64,000 nt of DNA from positions 558,001-622,000 of the forward strand of contig NZ_JACIEJ010000001.1 of the NCBI RefSeq assembly GCF_014196795.1. The letters are read 5' to 3'. The DNA is from Sagittula marina (GTDB taxonomy: Bacteria > Pseudomonadota > Alphaproteobacteria > Rhodobacterales > Rhodobacteraceae). The notes below the pieces were generated by a model. It saw only the letters and a program-made list of their open reading frames with translations. It was not told where the DNA came from and searched no databases. Made by a program: the position numbers and the translations under genes. This document shows, piece after piece, positions 57,907 to 64,000 of the stretch; the stretch's first letter is position 1; each line of letters starts with the position of its first letter.

Positions 57907-58488
57907 ATGACAGGTGAAATCACCGATAAACCCACCGAATTGACCGGACGTCTATTGATCGCCATGCCGGGCATGGAAGATCCGCGATTCGAATGGGGCG
58001 TGGTGTTGCTGTGTGATCATTCTGCCGACGGCGCCATGGGCCTGATCATCAACAAACCGGCGCAAGACATCGACATGAGCGCGTTGCTGACGCAGCTGGA
58101 CATCGAAAATACCGCGGATCTGGGGGCTTTGCCCGTGCGCTATGGCGGCCCGGTCGAGATGGGGCGCGGCTTTGTGCTGCATTCGCCGGATTACGCGTCT
58201 GCGGTGACGACGCTGGAGGTCACGGATGATCTGAGCATGACCGCGACGCTCGATGTGCTCGAAGATCTTGGCCAGGGGCAGGGGCCTGAGAAGTGGCTGA
58301 TGATGCTGGGCTACGCCGGCTGGGGGCCGGGCCAGTTGGAACATGAAATTGCCGAAAACGCCTGGCTTGTCTGCGAGGCCGTGCCGTCGTTGATCTTTGG
58401 TCTCGCGGATACCGACAAATGGGAGGCCGCGCTGGAAACCCTGGGCGTGTCGCCGATGATGTTGTCGTCCGAAGGCGGTCGCGCCTAG
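57907..58488 (+). CDS. YqgE/AlgH family protein (DUF179)
   Basis: A 193-residue cytoplasmic protein. LTGRLLIAMPGMEDPRFEWG, GAMGLIINKP and LGYAGWGPGQLEHEI are the family blocks. AlgH was named for an effect on alginate regulation in Pseudomonas, but no activity is proven for the family. GAGGCACGC precedes the ATG at 57907. It converges on pdxJ with a 28-bp gap. Confidence 0.92.
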   Translation: MTGEITDKPTELTGRLLIAMPGMEDPRFEWGVVLLCDHSADGAMGLIINKPAQDIDMSALLTQLDIENTADLGALPVRYGGPVEMGRGFVLHSPDYASAVTTLEVTDDLSMTATLDVLEDLGQGQGPEKWLMMLGYAGWGPGQLEHEIAENAWLVCEAVPSLIFGLADTDKWEAALETLGVSPMMLSSEGGRA

Positions 58489-58516
58489 CAGTTGGCGGCG
58501 CGACCGGCATGGCGCT

Positions 58517-59269
58517 TTAGGCGCGGGCCTCGTCCATAAGGCGGCGCATTTCAGCTATGGCGGGTTGCAGCCCGCGAAAGATCGCTTCGCCGATCAGGAA
58601 ATGCCCGATGTTCAGTTCCATCACCTCTGGAAAAGCGGCGACAGGCTTGACGGTCTCATAGGTCAGGCCATGGCCTGCGTGGACCTCCAGCCCAAGGCTG
58701 TGCGCGTAGGCGGACATGTCGCGCATTTTCTCCAGTTCGGCGGCGTGCAGCTCCATGTTCCCATCGGAATAGCTGTCGCAGTAGCCACCGGTGTGCAGTT
58801 CGATGACTTGCGCGCCGATGCGGTGGGCGGCGTCGATCTGACGCTTGTCCGCAGCGATGAAAATCGACACGCGGCAGCCCGCTTCGCGCAAGGGGCCGAT
58901 GAAATGCGCCAGGCGGTTTTCGTCATTGGCGACTTCCAGTCCGCCCTCGGTGGTGCGCTCTTCGCGCTTTTCCGGAACGATACAGACGGCGTGCGGCTTG
59001 TGCCGCAGGGCAATCTTTTGCATCTCGTCGGTGGCGGCCATTTCGAAGTTCAGCGGAACCGTCAGCGCGTCCATCAGCCGTTCGATGTCTGGGTCGGTGA
59101 TATGGCGGCGGTCCTCACGCAGGTGAGCGGTGATCCCGTCGGCACCCGCGTCCTCGGCGAGCTTGGCAGCCCGGATCGGGTCGGGGTAGTCGCCCCCCCG
59201 GGCGTTTCGGACAGTGGCAACATGGTCAATGTTGACGCCAAGACGGAGGCGGCCAGCATAGTCGGTCAT
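58517..59269 (-). CDS. pdxJ: pyridoxine 5'-phosphate synthase
   Basis: A 250-residue TIM-barrel enzyme that forms pyridoxine 5'-phosphate from deoxyxylulose phosphate and 3-amino-2-oxopropyl phosphate, in vitamin B6 synthesis. [34 protein letters not shown] and [12 protein letters not shown] are conserved active-site blocks. It follows DUF2062 and rel on the same strand, as in related genomes, where acpS usually follows. Here acpS lies about 36 kb further left. Confidence 0.95.
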   Translation of the reverse strand: MTDYAGRLRLGVNIDHVATVRNARGGDYPDPIRAAKLAEDAGADGITAHLREDRRHITDPDIERLMDALTVPLNFEMAATDEMQKIALRHKPHAVCIVPEKREERTTEGGLEVANDENRLAHFIGPLREAGCRVSIFIAADKRQIDAAHRIGAQVIELHTGGYCDSYSDGNMELHAAELEKMRDMSAYAHSLGLEVHAGHGLTYETVKPVAAFPEVMELNIGHFLIGEAIFRGLQPAIAEMRRLMDEARA

Positions 59270-59382
59270 AGCTTTCGATCCCTTGCATTCCGCGGGGCGG
59301 TCAGATTTTGATCAAAAGGTAGCGTTTCGGTTACGGAAAGAAAAGCGCGTGATTGCCGTTCCGTCATGCGCGCTGCGCAAGA

Positions 59383-60045
59383 TCAGCGACCCTCGCGGGC
59401 GCGGCCTTCTGCCTTGCGTTTTTTCAGTTCGGCCAGCTTTGCGGCGATGGCCCCTTTGCGGCGGTTTTGAAAAGCCGTGATGATCGGCAAGGAGATATAA
59501 TAGCAGATCGTCGCCGTAATGATGCCGGGAATGATCCCGCCGATCATATAGGGGTAGAACACCTCGTCATAAAAGATACGGAGGTTGGTCCAGTCGACCT
59601 GATGGCCGCTGAGCACCGCCCAAAGATTGCTCCACAGATCATCGCCGGCCTTCAGGAATTTGGTGACCAGCCCGCCGCCTTCGTGGTGGTGGGTAAAATT
59701 GTCAGAGTTATTCAGATCCAGCAGCCAATACCCGGTTTTCATCGATACGACGCCGATGGGCACGTAGGTCAGCGGATTGCCAAAGAACGTGGCCAGGATC
59801 GCAGCCAGCAGGTTGCCGCGCATGACAAAGGAGATGATCGCTGCCGTCAGGAAGTGCAGCCCGTAGAACGGCGTGAACGTGGTGAACACCCCTGCCCAGA
59901 TGCCGCGCGCAATGCGGTGCGGCGGGTCGGGAAGGCGGTTCAGCCGTAGACGGACGTAACGCGCTGCGCGTCCCCAGCCACCCTTGGGCCAGAGCGCTTC
60001 GAGCCCGATCCGCCAGATCGGCCGTCTGTCGCGTCGCTTAAACAC
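59383..60045 (-). CDS. DUF2062 membrane protein
   Basis: A 220-residue protein with about four hydrophobic segments. RIARGIWAGVFTTFTPFYGL and GNPLTYVPIGVVSMKTGYW are typical of DUF2062, found next to rel in many alphaproteobacteria. Its function is unknown. The chosen start is GTG at 60045, just after the rel stop (14-bp gap). The C-terminus is a charged Lys/Arg/Glu tail. Confidence 0.82.
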   Translation of the reverse strand: MFKRRDRRPIWRIGLEALWPKGGWGRAARYVRLRLNRLPDPPHRIARGIWAGVFTTFTPFYGLHFLTAAIISFVMRGNLLAAILATFFGNPLTYVPIGVVSMKTGYWLLDLNNSDNFTHHHEGGGLVTKFLKAGDDLWSNLWAVLSGHQVDWTNLRIFYDEVFYPYMIGGIIPGIITATICYYISLPIITAFQNRRKGAIAAKLAELKKRKAEGRAREGR

Positions 60046-60058
60046 CGAATGTCGCCCT

Positions 60059-62194
60059 TTATTCCGCCGCCTCCGGCATGGTTTCCAGACCCGGATCACG
60101 GCGTCGCTCAACCGAAGCCACCATGCTTTCGGCCTCCAGCGAGGAGATCACGGAATGCAGATGTTCAGCGTCACGCAGGTCCACTTGCATCATAATCCGG
60201 TAAAAATCTGGTTTGCGATCCTTGAAAGTCATGTCCGAGATATTGGCCTTCCGCTCGCCAATCAATGTGCAAATGCGCCCAAGCGCCCCTGCATCATTCG
60301 ACAGCACCATTTCCAGGGAGACACAATAGACCGCCGGATGCGTTCCGTCCGCCCAATGCAGGTCGAGCCAGCGGTCCGGCTGTTCCTCGTATTCCTCCAG
60401 AGAGCTGCAGTCGATGGCGTGCACGGCGACACCTTTGCCGCGGTGCACGATGCCGACGATGCGTTCGCCGGGCAGCGGCTGGCAGCAGGTTGCGCGTTCG
60501 AACCCCTGACCGCCCAGGCCGACCACGGCGCGCTTCATCTCCACCTCGTTTTCGGCAGCGATGACAAGGTTGGGATAGACGGTTTCCACCACCTCACGCG
60601 TGGTCAGTTCCGCGCTTCCAAGCCGCGCAAGCAAGGTTTCCACGTCGCCAAGGCGCAGCGTGGTTGCGGCTTTTTCCAGCGCCTTGTCGGTGGCCTTCTT
60701 ACCATGGGATTCAAAGGCAGCGCGGGCCAGCTCCATTCCCAGCTTGGCAAAGCGTTCCTTGTTCGCCTCGCGCAGGGCGCGGCGGATCGCGGTCTTGGCC
60801 TTGCCGGTGGTGGCGATGTCGAGCCATGTGGCCTGCGGCGCTTGCCCCTCGGCGGTGATGATCTCGATCGACTGGCCATTTTTCAGCCGGGTCCAGAGCG
60901 GCACGCGGATGCCGTCCACCTTCGCGCCGACGCATTTGGACCCGATGCGCGTGTGAATCTGATAGGCGTAATCCAGCGGTGTCGCCCCTTTGGGCAGCTT
61001 CACAACATCGCCCTTGGGCGTGAAGCAGAAGACCTTGTCCGAGTACATCTCCAGCTTGACGGCCTCCAAGAAGGCGTCGTGGTCTTCCTCCTGATCGAAT
61101 TGCTCCGTCATCTGGGCGATCCACTTGGCAGGATCGACGGCAAAGCGGTTCGCGGCGGGGGCACCATCGCGGTAGGACCAATGCGCAGCGACGCCGGTTT
61201 CGGCGACCTCGTGCATTTCACGGGTCCGGATCTGCACTTCGACGCGCTTGCCGTCGCGGCCCGACACGGTCGTGTGGATGGAGCGGTAGCCGTTCGATTT
61301 CGGCTGGCTGATGTAGTCCTTGAACCGGCCGGGGACGGATTTCCAGCGCTGGTGAATCGCCCCCAGCACAGCGTAACAATCGGCCTCTGACCGGGTGATC
61401 ACGCGGAAGCCGTAGATGTCGGAAAGACGGGAAAACCCGATCTTCTTTTCCTGCATCTTGCGCCAGATCGAGTAGGGCTTTTTGGCGCGCCCGTAAACTT
61501 CGGCGTCGATGCCTGCCTTTTCAAGTTCCTTGCGCATGTCCGAGGTGATCCGGTGGATGACGTCCCCGGTTTCCTTCTGCAGCGTGATGAAGCGGCGGAT
61601 GATCGATTCGCGGCCCTGCGGATTCAGGACGCGGAAAGCCAGATCTTCGAGCTCTTCGCGCATGGACTGCATCCCCATGCGTCCGGCGAGAGGCGCGAAG
61701 ATATCCATGGTTTCGCGCGCTTTCTGCATCTGCTTTTCAGGCTTCATCGCCTTGATTGTGCGCATGTTGTGCAGACGGTCGGCAAGCTTCACAAGGATCA
61801 CACGAAGATCCTTGGACATGGCCATGAACAGCTTGCGGAAGTTTTCCGCCTGCTTGGTCTCTGAACTGGAAAGCTGGAGGTTGGTCAGCTTGGTCACACC
61901 ATCGACCAACTCCGCCACGTCCTTGCCGAACTTTTCAGTGACCTCGGAGTAGGTGGACCGGGTGTCTTCGATCGTGTCATGCAGCAAGGCCGTGATGATG
62001 GTGGCATCATCCAGCTGCTGTTCGGTCAGGATCGCGGCGACGGCGACGGGATGCGTAAAATAAGGCTCCCCCGACTTGCGGAATTGCCCATCGTGCATCT
62101 CGCGCCCGTATTCATAGGCCGCTTTGATCAGCTTTTCGTTGGTGCGCGGGTTGTAGTTGCGAACGAGTGCAACAAGATCATCAGCGGCGATCAT
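60059..62194 (-). CDS. rel: bifunctional (p)ppGpp synthetase/hydrolase (Rel/SpoT)
   Basis: A 711-residue RSH protein that makes and degrades the stringent-response alarmone. The HD hydrolase domain has His48, and His72-Asp73 with the HDTIED motif (72-77). The synthetase domain follows at about 240-350 (DIYGFRVITRSEADCY, QPKSNGYRSIHTT). TGS (about 395-460) and ACT (about 640-705) domains complete it. In alphaproteobacteria one such protein usually performs both reactions. It is preceded by rpoZ and followed by DUF2062 and pdxJ. Confidence 0.96.
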   Translation of the reverse strand: MIAADDLVALVRNYNPRTNEKLIKAAYEYGREMHDGQFRKSGEPYFTHPVAVAAILTEQQLDDATIITALLHDTIEDTRSTYSEVTEKFGKDVAELVDGVTKLTNLQLSSSETKQAENFRKLFMAMSKDLRVILVKLADRLHNMRTIKAMKPEKQMQKARETMDIFAPLAGRMGMQSMREELEDLAFRVLNPQGRESIIRRFITLQKETGDVIHRITSDMRKELEKAGIDAEVYGRAKKPYSIWRKMQEKKIGFSRLSDIYGFRVITRSEADCYAVLGAIHQRWKSVPGRFKDYISQPKSNGYRSIHTTVSGRDGKRVEVQIRTREMHEVAETGVAAHWSYRDGAPAANRFAVDPAKWIAQMTEQFDQEEDHDAFLEAVKLEMYSDKVFCFTPKGDVVKLPKGATPLDYAYQIHTRIGSKCVGAKVDGIRVPLWTRLKNGQSIEIITAEGQAPQATWLDIATTGKAKTAIRRALREANKERFAKLGMELARAAFESHGKKATDKALEKAATTLRLGDVETLLARLGSAELTTREVVETVYPNLVIAAENEVEMKRAVVGLGGQGFERATCCQPLPGERIVGIVHRGKGVAVHAIDCSSLEEYEEQPDRWLDLHWADGTHPAVYCVSLEMVLSNDAGALGRICTLIGERKANISDMTFKDRKPDFYRIMMQVDLRDAEHLHSVISSLEAESMVASVERRRDPGLETMPEAAE

Positions 62195-62225
62195 GCTGCC
62201 TCATCCTTCCAACCCTTTGCCGGTC

Positions 62226-62579
62226 TCAGCTCTGGCCCTGTGCTTCCATCAGAGCGCGCAGGAGCTTTTCCTCAGACATATCGTCCTCCTGAGGTTTGTC
62301 CTGTTCTGCTCCCATGAGCAATGCCATCGCGTCGTCTTCCGGCTCGTCCACTTCGATCTGAGACTGGTTGGACTCGATCAGGCGTTCGCGGAGCTCGTCG
62401 GTGGACTGGGTTTCCTCAGCGATTTCACGCAGGGCAACAACCGGGTTCTTGTCGTTGTCTCGGTCGACGGTGATCGCCGCACCGGAGGCGATTTCGCGGG
62501 CGCGGTGCGCTGCGAGCATCACCAGATCAAACCGGTTGGGAACCTTATCGACGCAATCTTCTACCGTCACGCGGGCCAT
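62226..62579 (-). CDS. rpoZ: DNA-directed RNA polymerase omega subunit
   Basis: A 117-residue omega subunit that helps assemble RNA polymerase and forms part of a (p)ppGpp binding site in some bacteria. [28 protein letters not shown] is the conserved N-terminal half. The acidic C-terminal part is variable. It lies 31 bp before rel, a conserved pairing that links the alarmone synthase with its target. Confidence 0.96.
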   Translation of the reverse strand: MARVTVEDCVDKVPNRFDLVMLAAHRAREIASGAAITVDRDNDKNPVVALREIAEETQSTDELRERLIESNQSQIEVDEPEDDAMALLMGAEQDKPQEDDMSEEKLLRALMEAQGQS

Positions 62580-62662
62580 GTGAACGCTCCAATCCTATGG
62601 TGGATTCTTCTCGAGAAAATCCCACTTACCGCGAGACGGGCCGAGATACAAGGGACGGGCCA

Positions 62663-63232
62663 TCACAATGCGACTGGTTCAGCCCGCAAATGATCGGGCA
62701 GGGCGGCACATAGCTCTGCGGTTGATTGTCGCAGTACGGGGTGCTGCCAAGTCGGGGCGACATCCATAAGCGGCACGAGAACAAAGGCGCGGTCCTGCAA
62801 GCGGGGATGCGGCAGGATCAGCTGATCCGGGGTTTGGCATGTCTGCTCCTGCGGTGTCAAACGCTGCCATGTGTCATAGGTTTCCGGGTCCGGCAAAATT
62901 GTATCGCCGACGGCCAACAGGTCCAGATCAAGCGTGCGGCTGCCCCACCGCTGAAGCCTGGCTCGTCCGAAATCAGCTTCAATTTCATGCAACTTATGCA
63001 GGAAGGTCGCAATTTCTGTTCGACCCAGATCAAATCGGGCGGCGCAGCAGGCATTGACGTAGTCAGGCCCGGTTCCGGCGGGAAAGCAGGGTGTTGCATA
63101 AAGTCGGCTTACCCGAAGGGGTGTGATGCCCTTGGCTGGCATCGCGTCAAGTGCGGCGCGCACCGTCTGGGCCGGGTCCCCAGCGGATGACCCTAGGTTA
63201 GACCCTAATGCAATCAGGTATTCTTGTGTCAA
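62663..63232 (-). CDS. folK: 2-amino-4-hydroxy-6-hydroxymethyldihydropteridine diphosphokinase
   Basis: A 189-residue HPPK that adds pyrophosphate to the pterin in folate synthesis. YLIALGSNLGSS at the N-terminus and RWGSRTLDLDLLAVGD (about 95-110), with the two Mg-binding aspartates, are diagnostic. The start is TTG (63232), preceded by GGGGG at a suitable distance; no better ATG or GTG exists near the conserved N-terminus. It is divergent from the NYN-domain gene. Confidence 0.92.
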   Translation of the reverse strand: MTQEYLIALGSNLGSSAGDPAQTVRAALDAMPAKGITPLRVSRLYATPCFPAGTGPDYVNACCAARFDLGRTEIATFLHKLHEIEADFGRARLQRWGSRTLDLDLLAVGDTILPDPETYDTWQRLTPQEQTCQTPDQLILPHPRLQDRAFVLVPLMDVAPTWQHPVLRQSTAELCAALPDHLRAEPVAL

Positions 63233-63318
63233 TTATGCCCCCAATCTATTCTAAAGAGATATGTCGCCGCCTTGCGATACGTGCTCAAAGCATTATTCTT
63301 GTGCCCTACGCCTGCAAG

Positions 63319-63337
63319 CACTCACTCACTCACACTC
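63319..63337. repeat. short CACT tandem repeat
   Basis: CACT is repeated three times and continues as CACACTC in the 143-bp spacer between folK and the NYN-domain gene. It could cause slippage, but is too short to give more than a note. Confidence 0.5.
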
Positions 63338-63375
63338 AATCTGTTGCGCGGGCAAATTTAAAGAAAGGACTTTTC

Positions 63376-63948
63376 ATGTTTTACAAGGACGAACGGCTTG
63401 CGCTGTTCATCGATGGGTCGAACCTATACGCTGCGGCAAAGGCTCTCGGCTTCGACATCGACTATAAGCTTTTGCGGCAGGAGTTCGCGCGACGTGGCAA
63501 AATGGTGCGCGCGTTTTACTATACAGCGCTTTTGGAAAATGACGAGTATTCGCCGATCCGTCCGCTGGTCGACTGGCTCCATTACAACGGCTTCACCATG
63601 GTGACGAAGCCTGCGAAGGAGTACACCGACAGCCAAGGCCGTCGGAAGGTCAAAGGCAACATGGATATCGAGCTTACGGTCGATGCGATGGAGCTTGCGC
63701 CACGTGTCGATCACATCGTGCTGTTCTCCGGCGACGGTGATTTCCGCCCGCTGGTGGAATCGTTGCAACGTCAGGGCGTGCGCGTGTCGGTGGTGTCCAC
63801 CATTCGCAGCCAGCCTCCGATGATTGCGGATGAACTGCGCCGTCAGGCAGACAACTTCATCGAGTTGGATGAACTGCGCGACGTGATCGGACGCCCGCCG
63901 CGCGAAACGCCGGTTGAACGCAATTTCGAGGTTGCTTCCTCGACCTGA
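63376..63948 (+). CDS. NYN-domain (LabA/DUF88-like) protein
   Basis: A 190-residue PIN-like nuclease-fold protein. Asp13 in LFIDGSNLYAA, Asp97 and Asp103 in GNMDIELTVDAME, and Asp120/Asp122 in FSGDGDFRPLV form the acidic site that would bind a metal ion, so RNase activity is likely but unproven. It is known as LabA or DUF88 in other bacteria. AAGAAAGGAC precedes the ATG. It ends just before the window edge, and no further gene is seen in the last 50 bases. Confidence 0.85.
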   Translation: MFYKDERLALFIDGSNLYAAAKALGFDIDYKLLRQEFARRGKMVRAFYYTALLENDEYSPIRPLVDWLHYNGFTMVTKPAKEYTDSQGRRKVKGNMDIELTVDAMELAPRVDHIVLFSGDGDFRPLVESLQRQGVRVSVVSTIRSQPPMIADELRRQADNFIELDELRDVIGRPPRETPVERNFEVASST

Positions 63949-64000
63949 TACGCCACATCCCGAGGGCGGCGCGGATGGGGCCGCGCCATCACCGGGGGCG

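Noticed and set aside
63949-64000. Terminator after the NYN-domain gene
   Set aside because: GGCGCGG/CCGCGCC could pair, but there is no T-run after it and the window ends here.

Overview
The window is chromosomal DNA from an alphaproteobacterium, most probably of the Rhodobacteraceae (Roseobacter group). The reasons are a GC-rich sequence with tightly packed operons, an F1-only ATP synthase operon (atpHAGDC) without the Fo genes, and gene sets typical of that family. These include glnK-amtB, rpoZ-rel-DUF2062-pdxJ, acpS-lepB-rnc and era, DUF1491, DUF2125 and a family-4-like uracil-DNA glycosylase. No rRNA, tRNA, CRISPR array, insertion sequence or prophage was found. Most genes are core metabolism or housekeeping.

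Layout. 0-6.6 kb: a truncated MlaA lipoprotein gene diverges from a type I secretion ABC/membrane-fusion pair. RidA, a glycerophosphodiesterase, a FemAB/GNAT-like protein and pterin dehydratase follow in an overlapping string. 6.6-12 kb: PBP1A, the P-II/ammonium transporter pair, and bacterioferritin with its ferredoxin. 12-26 kb: a FadR-type regulator, moaD-moaE, pgsA, a membrane DUF305 protein, recO, a secreted muramidase-like protein, era, a drug/metabolite transporter, a membrane-anchored nuclease, rnc-lepB-acpS, a deaminase, rsmD with a ferredoxin reductase, and a peroxiredoxin. 26-36.7 kb: DUF2125, ChaC, an ExbB/MotA-like channel with an unusual very long coiled-coil OmpA/MotB-like partner, an M23 peptidase, clpA, gloB and a methyltransferase. 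36.7-42.3 kb: the longest gap without a recognised gene (about 535 bp), then atpHAGDC. 42.4-51.6 kb: MarC, a small H-type lectin protein, prs, a DsbA-fold isomerase, the pyrB - two membrane proteins - pyrC-like - plsY operon, a uracil-DNA glycosylase, LysE and MoaB. 51.7-57 kb: an RND efflux pair with an enlarged pump. 57-64 kb: a DsbD-N-like protein, YqgE, pdxJ, DUF2062, rel, rpoZ, folK and an NYN-domain protein.

How the genes work together. Cell-envelope functions recur: MlaA, PBP1A, LepB, PgsA, PlsY, the M23 peptidase, the muramidase-like protein and the channel/coiled-coil pair. The most promising poorly described system is that pair at 27.7-31.6 kb. It looks like an ion-driven, stator-type complex whose peptidoglycan-binding domain is separated from the membrane by about 690 residues of predicted coiled coil. 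It resembles the ZorA/ZorB half of Zorya or MotAB in design, but has neither their usual proportions nor their neighbours.

Other points of note are a pair of related ~70-bp intergenic elements with CtrA-like boxes and a conserved hairpin, a PyrC homologue missing its metal-binding histidines, a uracil-DNA glycosylase missing the usual iron-sulphur cysteines, an RND pump with apparent extra membrane segments, and a separation of pdxJ from acpS by about 36 kb.
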